The notes: generated by a model not told the origin, from the sequence alone. Positions 1 to 10,628 are shown, numbered from the stretch's first letter. The stretch: 64,000 nt of DNA from Eremochloa ophiuroides (GCA_038502445.1 JAHLJS010000008.1:59841567-59905566); one strand, 5' to 3'. Made by a program: numbers and translations.

Positions 1-471
1 AATGTTTATATAGTGAAACAGAGATGCCTAATCTTAGGTATTGTGTTGTATTAGCAAAACTTGTGAAATTGAAACCTCGAACTGCATCAGATTTGCAGCA
101 TAAGAATTGCAGCATACTGATCTCCTGAATGTGTTGAGATATTCCTCTGTTAATGGAGAATAGCACTTCGCAGCATCAGATTTGAACTGAAATAAAGCCA
201 TTTTGGCTCTGCAAATACATCATATTTGCACACAATAAACATTTTTGTAAGCACACAATTGGTAAAGAAATAACCACACTTCACTCTGTGTGTTCCAATA
301 ACATTTGATACTACTAAAGCCCCAACATGTGCTACTCTTAACATCCTTAAGGCCATTTCACATGTACATTTAGGCCTCAAAAGACTATAGTTAGGTCACA
401 AAAGAGTACATTTAGGCCGCAAAAGACTATAGTTAACGTTGTCCAAAATGCTATCTAGCTAGCCTATACAA
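1..471. other. Intergenic, AT-rich; short direct repeat
   Basis: I see no gene here. A 42-bp unit containing TACATTTAGGCC and AAAGACTATAGTTA occurs at 365-406 and again, partly, at 407-436. The stretch lies just beyond the stop codon of the decayed FAR1-related gene on the minus strand and may include its former 3' UTR. Confidence 0.5.
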
Positions 472-2882
472 CTAGAACTGAAGGTCATCATCAACACAAG
501 TTGCAGTTGTTATGAGTTGAGTAAAACTGCTAATGACATTGTATTCTTGAGACTGCAGATTCGCTTCTTTCTTTCTATCTTCATTCTCCACTTGGACTTG
601 GGGCTGAACACCACCATTTTTCTTTTGTGGCTGCAATGAAATTAAAATGATTAATTTATATTTACATTGAAAACAACATGTATAAAAGTATGGGCTGCAC
701 AGGTTTTCAATATACCTTTGCTCCTTTCTTTGTTCTTATGGCAGATTTTAATTGCTTGCGCTTCCCCTTGTGTCAGTAACTTATCAATCCAAGTTCTCTT
801 TCTTTTCGAATTTTTTGACTGGACCTCCTTTGTTTTCAGCTTTGCAGCACTAAGCAAATCATCTTTTTGGTTGATATTTGGGTAAACATTTTCTTGTTCA
901 TTTGTCGTTTTTTCTTTCCATAGCACAACTGGATAAATTAAGTTTATCCTCAACTTGTGTGCAAAGGCAATCAAGTGCATTGTCGAGCAGCAAGCAACAT
1001 TCTGGAGAGTTGGTAGCTTTATATGCCAAATTGTGGAATTTATGAGACAGAAACTTGAATCGTTGTTGAGCTTCTAGTTTTGGATTTTCTACCACATTTC
1101 TTCCGTGCCTATCTTGTATACTTTCCGGTGCGCGCTTCTCTAGTCCATCTCTTTAAGATGTAATGTGTTGGCAACATCTTTATATTCATTAAATCAAGAA
1201 CCCCTGAGGCCATGTGCACATAGTATTCCTACTCTATTGAACATTCCACAGCTACAAGAAACTGTTTCGTTTAAAGGGTCACATGTTACTATGCGCTCCT
1301 CCTCAAATCTTAGATCACCATGGAGACTCCCAACAGCAACACCATATTTGTTGTCTTCTAATACTCTTGTACATGCAGCCATTGATCTTTCATATTCGCT
1401 TTGGAAAGCTTTAAAAATAACTGGTGTGTATACTTTACTTGCTTGCACCAATATAGGAGTGCCCATTAGCCTTCTTGGTATGTTTTTCCTTACCTCAAAT
1501 TCATATTCCAACTCCTTAGTTCTTTTGTCTTCCACTGCCCTTTCAAAATGCCTCAAGAATCGAACAATATCAAAATCTGATTTCAAATGGTTCTTCAATT
1601 GCATTGTTAAAACTCTCGCTTAGTTGTGTGCTTCTCACTCCCAAACTAAAAACCTCTCTCATATAACATCCAGCCCACTTCTCTTTCACCTTGTAAATGC
1701 TATCCAACCAAGTTTACTTGTGCACTTTTGTCCTCATAATGTCAAATGCTTCTTGGAATGCCTCCTTGTCCTCATAACCATACATACAGGCACTAAAATC
1801 AGCGAGAATATGAGGTTCTTCATCATCCTGGTCACCCTCTCGATCTGTCTATTCACCTTCTTCTTCTTCTTGGCCCTTCACTGATAAATGTTTGATGGCA
1901 TTTTGCATTATGTGAAATGTGCACAGCCCATGATATGACTCAGTGAATATATTCTTTATAGCTTTTCCCATAGCTGCATCTTGATCTGTATAAATAGTTT
2001 TAGGACTGCTTGCCATTGTGAGCTGCTAGAAAGGTGTCAAAAAGCCATGTAAATGAGCCTTCAGTTTCATCAAAGAGAATTGCAGCACCGAAAATAGTGG
2101 TTTCTCTAAAATGATTGAGCCCAAGAAAGACACCAAATGGTTGATATTTTTTATTTGTGCCAAAAGTAGTGTCAAATGTCACGACATCACCAAAATATGC
2201 ATAATCAAGGGTCATTTTGGCATCAGCCCAAAATTTGTTGGTTATATGCTCATCACAATCCACTTGCAGAGCATATTGAAATGACAGGTTTTTAGAGATC
2301 CTGTCGTGAAAATATTTCAACATACTACCTGCCTGTCCAAAAGCTAACTCTCTCTGCCTCTTGCTCTGTAAATAATTTTTGCGGTCACCACAAGTGTAAC
2401 TAAGGTTAAACTGGCCCTCCAACTTGACGGACAGCCAACTCATGGGCAGCTTTTGGCTTAATTCCAGAATCATCGGCTGTCTCAATTTCAAAAGCTTGTA
2501 ATTCTGAAATTTTCCTTTGTGATGCCATCAAGTGTCGAGTTTCAGGCAAGTGAAGGAGGTGATTGTGTTCAAGGATAACATCAGTGACTTCATAGATTCC
2601 TTGACCTCGGTCCAATGTGATAGTCATTCGTGCTTTACAATCGGTTCTTGTTTCTGGTCTAAACTTTGTCACATGATCTCTTTCCACTTTTTTCTGATAA
2701 CCTTCATTGGCACAAACATATCTGCAAGAAGTTACCTTGCGATCATATTTGCTGAAATTTGTATATCTTTTCCTCACATCAAAGCCGATAGAACCCCCAT
2801 ATGCCACCCAAAACTACCAAGCCTCATCTGGATTTTTAAATCTTAAACCAACTTGAGGTGTTCCCTTTTGAAGTTCTGCCAT
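472..2882 (-). pseudogene. Decayed FAR1/FHY3-related sequence (FRS-like, MULE transposase-derived)
   Basis: The domains come in the FRS order on the minus strand. A FAR1-type DNA-binding domain lies at about 2880-2500 (GFDVRKRYTNFSK, CRYVCANEG, DCKARM, LEHNHLLH). A MULE transposase domain follows at about 2350-1690 (FGDVVTFDTTF, KTIYTDQDAAM, TFHIMQNAIKH). A SWIM zinc finger CSCGMFNRVGILCAHGL lies near 1210-1260, and a basic C-terminal tail ends in a TAG at 472-474. In the family these are light-signalling transcription factors derived from Mutator-like transposases. This copy is dead. In-frame stops are at 2814-2816 (TAG), 1849-1851 (TAG) and 1714-1716 (TAA). Frameshifts lie near 2005, 1600, 1200, 1120 and 910. 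A likely last intron is at about 631-715. The ATG at 2882 follows a possible acceptor, and a GC-rich leader may lie at 3257-3589. It could be a host FRS pseudogene or the transposase of a MULE; I found no terminal inverted repeats that would decide it. Confidence 0.85.
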
Positions 2883-3808
2883 TGCATTTAACATAAACCA
2901 AAGTTTTCTTGTCCAATTCTACAAAAATGAATAAATTTACTACACACAATGGACAGCACATGATTACAGATTTGCATTTGCTGATCAAGCAAAACATCTG
3001 CTATAAACAATAAACAAGTCATTTCTGAATCAACAAACAAATGAGCCTATTTAAACTGCACATGAATACATTCTGAAAATTGGATTGCATGCACAGAGCT
3101 TTATATGACATTATGTCAACTACAATATCACTGATTATATTTTTCAGATTTAATCCTAAGATTACAAACCATACATCCACAAACTATCTGTACTAGTTTG
3201 AATTCAGCTACAGATGAAAAGATTGTTGTATGTGAAGTGAAGGCAAAGTACTGTAATCAAGATAGGGAAGAGGTTACGTACTTATGCAAACTCCTTACAG
3301 AGCTTCCTGGCGTTGAGTTCGATGGCTCAGCACCTCCAAGCAACGGGCGGCGGATTACTTGGCTCCTCGCGCCGGTCAGCGCAGGCCACAAGAAATCAGC
3401 ACAGCGCACGGCCCCGACGTTGATGTTGTGCAGTTCAGTGGTTGGGCTCCTTCGCGCAGCGGGCGGTGGACTGGACGAATCCGCGCAGCGGGCGGCGAAC
3501 TGGACGAAGCGAATCGGCCGCCGCCGGCGTAGCCCGCGGAAAACGAGCGCAGCGCGGGAACAAGCGAGCCCACTCCCGCCTATATTCACAGAGGAAAAGT
3601 AAAATATGTCTGGGAAACGCTGGCAGCCATTGGATGATAGTTTAACACTGGATGGAAGGCCGCCAGTTACGCCGTGACTTGCCGAAGGAACGTCACCGAA
3701 TCTGAGTCCGCCTTGGACGGTCTCGTTAGCGGCGCCGGCAAACCCAAATAAATCAACTACCAGTCTAGTCCCAAATAAATTAAACTACCGCCTGCATGCA
3801 TGCTCCGC
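2883..3808. other. Intergenic; GC-rich possible leader of the FRS-like gene
   Basis: 2883-3250 is AT-rich with no coding signal. 3300-3560 is GC-rich and free of stops in several frames, as expected from a 5' leader exon or promoter-proximal CpG-rich stretch of the minus-strand FRS-like gene. Its conceptual peptides are arginine- and proline-rich and resemble nothing I know, so I do not call a CDS. 3600-3808 is plain sequence up to the hAT target site. Confidence 0.35.
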
Positions 3809-5061
3809 CAGGGGCGAAGCTAGAGCAAAATCATGGGGGATGCACCACTTAATTCATAACTATACTGACCGATATAATGTTTAATAAAAAATAGCATAAC
3901 TAATTTGCAACTGTCATATTTTAATATCAAGTCCGACCTCTAGCAATAGAGATGAGATTTTGGTCGAAATATAACACTCACCATTTAAAAAAAAGAAGTG
4001 TATTCATTGATAGAATGCCAAAATCATCAAGAAAACATGTTCCATATAGCAAAATCTTTGATCCAGGATCTTTGATCCAGGAGACCCTAAATGGAAATAG
4101 AACAAATAGATAAATTATTTAGCAAATAAATTGGTGAGTTATTGATTAAAACTTAAATATAGGTACATTTGCATTACATATCAGAGATTATATTTACATC
4201 CTTTCCTTCCATGGTCATGAAACGACGAACCACAACCTCGTTGCTAACTTTCTTCATTTCTTCTTTCTCTAGATAGCAAATAAGTCCATGACTCAAGTGT
4301 TGATCACCTATGCGATTAGCCAAACTTGTTTTGACAATCTTCATTCCCAATCGAGATCATCAAGACATGAATTTCTGTTATTGTTTGCAGGGACTATGTC
4401 TTGAGCTTCAAATTGCAAATCCATATTGTCATAAATGTATATGCATATGCTAAAAAGAGAAAACCCTCAGTTAATTCACTAACCCTAAACTGCATTTAAC
4501 CTACTCAATTTCAACCATGAAAAATCGAAATCGGATGTGAGGCTAAACTCGATTAAAATACAACTATACAAAATAAATAATTTGAGAGTTGATTCCTTGC
4601 CTTAAGTTCAGAACAGAGGCGCTCGATCCGTCATCGGCCTGTTACCACCAATGGCCGTCGCTGCGTCTGCTAGCCGTTGGGCGCTCGGCACTGCTCCACC
4701 TCGACTCCACCGGGCACCAGCGACAAGTCGACGATAGGGACATGAACAGGGAAGAGGCGCAGGGGATCGTGGCCGGCGTCGTCGTGTCAGTGCCTTGCCG
4801 CGTCAGGCAAAAAGCCGTGGCCACATCGCCCCTCGCGCTCACGGCTCGCAGACTCGCGCGGCCATGGAATAGGAAAAGTTTCATTCGATTGGTCTTCTTC
4901 TCCTGTAAGCAACCAGCGTCATGGGCTTGGGCCGGTGAGGGTGGTGCCTTGTTTTGGGCTGAGGAGGTGCACAAAGGGTGAAAATTTGCACCTCATCACG
5001 TGATTACGTAATTCCCGTGGGTGCCTGGGCATCCAGCACCGTGAACCTAGCTTCGCCCGTG
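3809..5061 (-). mobile_element. hAT transposon derivative, internally deleted, 8-bp TSD
   Basis: The element starts CAGGGGCGAAGCTAG and its other end, reverse-complemented, reads CACGGGCGAAGCTAG. These are terminal inverted repeats of the hAT type with one mismatch in 15. Both ends are flanked by the same 8 bp, TGCTCCGC (3801-3808 and 5062-5069), which is the target-site size of the hAT superfamily. The 1253-bp interior keeps only the end of a transposase gene on the minus strand (4174-4344) and a GC-rich block at 4589-4981 that probably was the leader or first exon. It cannot encode a full transposase, so it would have to be mobilised in trans. The perfect TSD suggests an insertion that is not very old. 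Confidence 0.9.
4174..4344 (-). pseudogene. hAT transposase C-terminal fragment (dimerisation region)
   Basis: About 56 codons read GMKIVKTSLANRIGDQHLSH and on to YLEKEEMKKVSNE, ending at TAA 4174-4176. This matches the C-terminal hAT dimerisation region, as in the plant 'zinc finger MYM/TTF-type' transposases that carry RSFS-x-LK-I-x-KT followed by an IE-rich helix. In the intact family this region makes the homodimer needed for transposition. The sequence loses similarity upstream of 4344, so the catalytic RNase H-like core and the N-terminal zinc finger are missing. It sits inside the hAT element 3809-5061 in the expected position near one end. Confidence 0.75.
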
Positions 5062-5069
5062 TGCTCCGC

Positions 5070-5603
5070 GGAGAGCCGGAGATAGATCCAGTGCAGTCAC
5101 TACTGCTACTGCAAAATAAGCAGTCCTTCCACGAAAGCCATCCAACAAGCAATGGCTTCGACGAGGGCTCTCATTTTCCCATTTTTTATCATTTTATATT
5201 ATCGGAGCTTGTAATATGCTATACCTGTTGACTTTAATACATGATCTATCATCCCAATCGATCTCTGTATAAACTTGGAGCCAAAATAAATCTTAATACA
5301 CACATCTTTCAGCTTGGCCCTGATTTTCTGCTTTACAGTTTACATTCGTACGTATACTAATTAACAGCTCAGGTTTTTGGTAGCTCTCAAGAAGCGTGTT
5401 CTAAGGCTGCATCATGTATTTTTCATATTTTGAAAATGCTTTTTATTTAATAATATTATAATAATGATGACGTCTAAAAAATTTGAACATCTAGCCTTTT
5501 TTGTTGCGTCAGTCTGGCTGAAGCGACACATGCGTTGACGCTGCAAAATCTATCACGTTGGACTGTTGTTACGTGGAATGTCACACCATTCCTGTTGGCC
5601 TAA
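5070..5603. other. Intergenic, nothing recognised
   Basis: Plain AT-rich sequence between the hAT target duplication and the CACTA-type element. No coding signal, tRNA or repeat boundary was seen. Confidence 0.4.
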
Positions 5604-6424
5604 CACCAAGTACAAAGGAACTCAGTACTGACGGTTGCAAATGTATTTTTATTGGTGTTTTTTGAATCGTCAATGCTAGAGGCCACTAAAAATCAACCGA
5701 TTTTTACTAGCGGTTGCTAGGGGCCAGTACAAATCTATTTGTACTGACGGTTCACATAAGAAACCGCCAGTAAAAATAATTTTCCGAAAATCGTGTTTTA
5801 AAAATAGCAAAACAAAATAATTAAATCTGGCAGGTCGCGGCATTTTTCGCGTAAAATTCGCGCGCTACGTGGCCGGTGGGATTCGAACCCGCGACCTCTC
5901 TCGCGCGTACCACTCCCTACCACTGCACCACACTCTCACATATTATAACAAATCGAGAGTAAATTGACTGTTTGAGGCCCTAAACGAAGTCAAATGAAAA
6001 AGTTGTCAACTATAAAGTTGCATAACTTTTTAAGACCTATAACTTTTATGTTGGAAGTTTCTCCATCCGAGGTCATTTACAAAATTTGAATTTCAAATTT
6101 GACAAATTCAAACATATTTTTCGTCACCAAAATGATTTCAAATTAAAAAGTTGTCAACTAGAAAGTTTCATAACTTTTCGAGATCTACAACTTTTATTTA
6201 GACAGTTTTCTAATACGAGGTCATTTGCAAAATTCAAAAATTAAAATTCAGATTATTTCTACAGGCGGGTCACTTAAGGAACCGCCACTAAAAATCGATT
6301 TCTAGTGGCGGTTCGTTAAGTGACCCGCCTATAAAAATGGCGCTGATTTCTAGTGGCGGACGTCAAGCGAAACCGCCAGTAAAAAAAATACATGGCGCCA
6401 CTGTAGAGCTCCTGTGTACTAGTG
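5604..6424. mobile_element. Non-autonomous CACTA-type element (3-bp TSD TAA)
   Basis: The left end reads CACCAAGTACAAAGGAACTC. The right end, reverse-complemented, reads CACTAGTACACAGGAGCTC. The two agree apart from a few changes and one indel, and CACTA is the hallmark terminus. TAA flanks both ends (5601-5603 and 6425-6427), the 3-bp target size of the CACTA superfamily. Both sub-terminal zones carry many copies of a short motif of the form ACCGCCAGTAAAAAT or its complement (5620-5790 and 6260-6390), as CACTA elements do for transposase binding. There is no coding capacity in the 821 bp, and a tRNA-like segment sits in the middle. Confidence 0.85.
5868..5932 (-). repeat. tRNA-like segment with pol III A/B-box motifs inside the CACTA element
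   Basis: On the minus strand the segment begins TGTGGTGCAGTGGTAGG, which resembles a tRNA A box and D arm. It ends with GCGGGTTCGAATCCCACC, a good B box and T arm with the GGTTCGAATCC core. Spacing is roughly tRNA-sized, but the anticodon arm does not fold into a standard cloverleaf, so I do not call a functional tRNA gene. It may be a tRNA-derived insert carried by this element family. Confidence 0.55.
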
Positions 6425-6427
6425 TAA

Positions 6428-7227
6428 CAAAATTATTTTGACAAGATTTAAATTTATAAGAAAAACATAACTGTAGAGTTTGTGTTTTTGAGTTTTTCAA
6501 TTGAAAAACGTTGAGATGCTCAAAAAATACAAAATTTCAGTGACATGCTAATTATGAACAAGCACTTGTCACGTTAGAAAATATTTTTTTTATGGTAATA
6601 AATGAAGATACTTCTATATCAAAGTTGTTGTTCTCAGTGAGATCTACAACTTTATAATTTTGAGATTGTATATTTGATGTTGTTAAGATGTTCGAGAAAA
6701 TAATATAAAGTTTCGTTTGTATATTAATTTTGCAATAGGGCTTTTATATAAAAAAACTCGACCTGCAGGGACCTAGCCGGCCCGTGGCATTTTCCCTGAT
6801 CAGGCATCGAAGCGCACACAACCAATAATAAGGCTAAGAAGAAGACCTTTTGACACAGGCCGAGAAAACTCCCGAACCTCCACTCCACCCATACACTAGC
6901 AGGTACCGCAACCCTGTGAGAATGTTGGCCACAGACATGTGCTTTAGGCATGGAGCGAGTGAGGGGATTTTTTGGTGTCCCTAAGGTTTTCCCAGCGGCA
7001 CTGAAAGCGCATTCACTGAGATTTCAACCTTGGTTGGCTAAGAGCCTCCCGGTCCGTGCTAACCAATCCAACCAAAGGATCGGAAGGCAATAGGATTGTC
7101 ATATAAAAAGTTAACCATTTTTTAGTTGTGGGTTGGTGCGGAAGTCCTATCAGATGGTCAACTGAGAGCTGGAGCTGCTGAGATTTTAGTTTTTCCAGCT
7201 ATTATTCCTCACAAACCTAATACCAAT
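6428..7227. other. Intergenic, nothing recognised
   Basis: Mixed AT-rich and moderately GC-rich sequence. Short open frames around 6724-6951 show no recognisable domain. Confidence 0.4.
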
Positions 7228-7229
7228 TA

Positions 7230-7464
7230 CTCCCTCCGTTCTTAAAAAAGTGTCCTTCTCACTTCCCGAGAAATATCTTTGACTAAATTTATACTAAAAA
7301 ATATTAATATTTATAATACATAATTAGTATCATTGAATAGATCTTGTAGTCTAGTTTTTTAACAAATTTATTTGGAGATGTAAATGTTGCACGTATTTTC
7401 TACAAATCTAGTCAAACTTATAGCACGAATACCCAAAACGTCAATAGTTTAGGGACAGAGGGAG
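7230..7464. mobile_element. Stowaway-type MITE
   Basis: It starts CTCCCTCCGTTC and ends GGGACAGAGGGAG, with TA on both sides (7228-7229 and 7465-7466), the Tc1/mariner target. It is 235 bp, AT-rich and non-coding. The close relatives at 11593 and 41222 in this window have almost the same length and share internal motifs such as CAAATTTATTTGGAGATG-like stretches. Confidence 0.9.
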
Positions 7465-7702
7465 TATATCATAAAACTATCAACAAAACCAGCTTTACCA
7501 AACAGTTTCAGTTCCACACAAAAACTACTCTATAAGAGGAAGCAAGAGCCTTTTTAAGAGAAACTAGAGCCCTATATATTAAATAGGGCCTAAATAGAAA
7601 CAACCATCATACTATAGGCTCAAAGAAACGTTGATTTTGGTTAATCAAACTCGAGCGAACAGGATGTATTACAATGAAAACACCATATTACAGTACTCCT
7701 AT

Positions 7703-7840
7703 AATATATATATTTATATATAATATATATATATATATATAGGGAAATTATTTCCTACTCTCAGGGAGTAGTTACTCCCATGTTTATATCTTAAGATTTG
7801 GGTATGTATGATCAAACAAAGTATATGTATGTAGGGAAAT

Positions 7841-7890
<50 letters not shown>

Positions 7891-7932
7891 TATATATATA
7901 TAATATATAGATATATATATATATATATATGA
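7703..7932. repeat. AT-dinucleotide microsatellite, two blocks
   Basis: Two long TA runs (about 7703-7741 and 7842-7930) are separated by about 100 bp. The short sequence TAGGGAAATTATTT occurs just after the first block and just before the second, so the pair may have arisen by local duplication. Confidence 0.85.
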
Positions 7933-7979
7933 GAGACCTACTTTTTGTACATTACAATACTACAATATTTCTTTTGGAA

Positions 7980-8240
7980 GGCGTTTGGGGGTTTTTTAAC
8001 TAAGACGGGCAGCCTATCAAACCGCCTTGTTAAACGCAGCTGGACTACTGACCATTGACCTCCTCAATTAATAGGTTTTTCGAAGCGGGTGCTATTAAAC
8101 AAACTCCTCGATTAATAGGAATTAGCCGAGACGGTTATTCTAACAAGATCGCCTCGGATAAACCTCTAATCGATACGGTCGACTTAACGCAATCGCCTTG
8201 GTTAATATACGATTAACCGTGGTGGATTGCTTTAAGTTGA
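7980..8240. repeat. Degenerate sub-terminal-like repeats (transposon remnant)
   Basis: A loose motif of the form CCTCGRTTAATA, or GCCGAGACGGTTA on the other strand, recurs several times (near 8060, 8105, 8130, 8190 and 8210). Clustered short motifs like this are typical of sub-terminal regions of CACTA or Mutator elements. I could not find termini or a target duplication. Confidence 0.4.
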
Positions 8241-8272
8241 CCACTCTTTTCTCTCTCTTTTACATGATTTAG

Positions 8273-8583
8273 GAGCACATTCTCCGGTTAGAAAACAAAT
8301 GGCAAAGTTCCTCCCGGATAACCCACGCACAAGTGCACAACCAATTATGGTTTTTTGCGATCACATGCATGTGGACTCCACGTCGCACGCCGGGAGAAAC
8401 TTGCGAGCAGGAAGGGAGCGACGTAGGTAGTGAGCACATTCTCCAGTTTGAAAACAAACAGGAAAGTTCCTCTCCAGATAACGCACGCACCACAAATTAT
8501 GGTTTGTCGCGATCACATGCATGCAGACTCCACGTCGCACTCCGGGAGAAACTTGCGAGCGGGAAGTGAGCGTCCCAGGTAGT
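8273..8583. repeat. Tandem duplication, unit about 155 bp
   Basis: Unit 1 (8273-8431) and unit 2 (8432-8583) both begin GAGCACATTCTCC. They share GCGATCACATGCATG, GACTCCACGTCGCAC and GGGAGAAACTTGCGAGC in the same order and end AGGTAGT. They differ by scattered substitutions and small deletions. No coding function is visible. Confidence 0.9.
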
Positions 8584-8652
8584 GAATGGTTGGTTTACCA
8601 ATTTTTTTGTAGTTGTAGATAGATAAATGGATAGATTATAGATACAGAAGTT

Positions 8653-9230
8653 AGGTCTTGTTTAGTTTCCCTTCAACATTTTAACGTCACCAGTCATATC
8701 GTGACACATCGAATGTTTGGACACATGTATGGAGCACATAAAAATTAATTACATAGTTTGCCTCGCGAGACGAATTTTTTATGTCTACTTAAACCATGAT
8801 TAGATACTTATTACGAAAGTTAGCATGTGTACTACAGTACCTAAAATTCTAAATGTCCAGTATATATATTTTTTAGATTACAAATTATATTCTAATTGCA
8901 TCTCACTGTACAGTACTCCCTCCGTATCGGAAAATGATGAAGTTTAGGACAACGACATGGTCTACAAAATATGACTTTGACTTCATATTTCTAAAAAAAT
9001 ATTTATTGAAAAGTAGTATATATGCATATTTTTATGAAAATGTATTTGAAGACAAATCTATTTATATAATTTTTATATTTTCAAACTTAATAATTTAAAA
9101 GTTATTCATGATTTATATTTCTACTGTTTGACTAAGTTTTTTTCTAAAACATTATTTTTTTCGATACGAAAGGGAGTACTATCGTTGAACCGCGAGTCCA
9201 ATCGTAACTGTCCAATATCTAAACACAACC
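8653..9230. mobile_element. MITE with GGTCTTGTTTAG ends, split by a Stowaway
   Basis: The left end GGTCTTGTTTAG pairs with the right end CTAAACACAACC. The interior has GCGAGACGAAT, GTCTAC and the CATGATTAGA-type motifs shared with the elements at 11381, 35369 and 41961. A Stowaway (8916-9176) is inserted in its right half. I leave the superfamily open. Confidence 0.6.
8916..9176. mobile_element. Stowaway-type MITE nested in another MITE
   Basis: It begins CTCCCTCCGTATCGG and ends CGATACGAAAGGGAG, with TA at 8914-8915 and 9177-9178. It is 261 bp, AT-rich and non-coding. The sub-terminal block AAAATGATGAAGTTTAGGAC recurs in diverged form at the right end of the MITE near 32600, so the two belong to one subfamily. 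Confidence 0.88.
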
Positions 9231-9436
9231 TTAGTTTGAGAGACACATAAGACGGACGGAGTTACACAGCTAGCCCATCTCTGCATGTTTCTTGGAAAAG
9301 GACTGGACTTGGGCTATCTCCTGTTTAAACTGAACGACCCATCCATTGTTGCCAAACACATGGCCTGCCCCTGCGGCATAGCCCAATGGCCCCGACCGCA
9401 TCGAGCCATATGGACAGGACAAATCGATTTGTTGTT

Positions 9437-9706
9437 CATGGATAAAACGGATCAGATACGAACGGGTATTACTGATATTATATTTATTTTTATATTTTTG
9501 GTCGGATTCAGATTTGAATACGGATAGTGTCAGCCATACTGGATAGGATACTATTAGATGTCGACATCATAAATATACGATTTGAGTATTCAGATACGGA
9601 TACGGTATCGGATATTGAATATCCGGACTTGGATACGGAGAAATCTAAACGGATTTATTCGAACAGACGATCAAATAAATATCCGTACTATTTTCGTTCC
9701 TATACA
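9437..9706. mobile_element. Possible hAT (Ds-like) MITE remnant rich in GGATAC motifs
   Basis: It starts near CATGGATAAAACGGATC and has an approximate inverted copy near 9700. Between them GGATAC, CGGATAT and GAATAC-type motifs repeat on both strands. Grass Ac/Ds-like MITEs with TAGGGATGAAAACGG ends look like this. The ends are degenerate and I found no convincing 8-bp duplication. Confidence 0.4.
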
Positions 9707-9738
9707 AATTTCCGAGACGCCCCACCCTCCCACCAAAC

Positions 9739-10615
9739 CAAAAGTCCACTTGTCGCTCAACTTTAGCAAAAGTCAGATTTTCACCGCAAACTCTAAAACT
9801 GGGAAAAACACTTCCATCAAGGTTTAAAATAATTTATATTATGATCTGATTATAAGTGGTTTTAAAACAGTTTTATCTTTTTATTTTTTATTTATTTCAT
9901 TTGAATCTTTAGAAAAATATAGTAAATTATAGAAAAATCATACAATGAAAATTTCTATTTTATTTGCATATTTTAGTACAAAGTTTTTGCTGTAGTTTTA
10001 TATTTATGTTTTTTTTACTTAATTGGAATAATTTATAACTATAGTTTTATGGTCCAATTGTAGTAAAATTTATATAATGGGCTAACTATTGTATACTTAA
10101 AGTGTAGTAAAAATTTCATACTCATTGGATCATGTATAATTTAGTTTTCGATTTATTTAAATTTAACAAGCATAAACCTAAATAAATCTATAACTAAATT
10201 ATACATGATCCAATGAATATGAAAATTTTACTACATTTCAATCATATGATAATTAGTCCATCATAAAAAAATCATCACAATTAGACCATATAAATTATAG
10301 CTATAAATTATTCTAAGTAATTAGAGACAAGTATAGATATAAATCTAAAAAATATATTAAAGCATAACATATTACAGGTTAACTGTGTAAATCAACTCAT
10401 TTGGAGTCCAATAAAATTGGATTACTATAATTTTTAAAGATTAAATCGAAACAAATAAAAAAGAAAAAACAAAACTGCCTTCTAAATCGCTTATAACTAG
10501 GTCATGGATGTAACGTGAACGGTTTTAAAGTTGATGATGTGTTTTGTTAGACTCTAGACTCTAGATTTCTGATGTGAAAAGCGGAATTTTGTGAAAGCCG
10601 AGTGATGGACTTTTT
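9739..10615. mobile_element. Long-arm foldback element flanked by a 13-bp direct repeat
   Basis: The whole 877-bp segment is an imperfect palindrome centred near 10168-10177, with arms of roughly 420 bp. Matching landmarks, read outwards from the centre, are GTATAATTTAGTT (10134 area against 10190 area), TTGGATCATG, the CTTTTTATTTTTTATTT tract, AAACTCTA and AAAAGTCCA at the outer tips. CCTCCCACCAAAC stands on both sides (9726-9738 and 10616-10628). There is no open frame of note. The structure fits a foldback or long-TIR Mutator-like non-autonomous element. The duplication is longer than the 9-10 bp usual for Mutator-like elements, so the exact ends are uncertain by a few bases. Confidence 0.8.
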
Positions 10616-10628
10616 CCTCCCACCAAAC

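Noticed and set aside
5868..5932. Genuine tRNA gene on the minus strand
   Set aside because: A and B boxes are good but the acceptor and anticodon stems do not pair and the block is embedded in a CACTA element.
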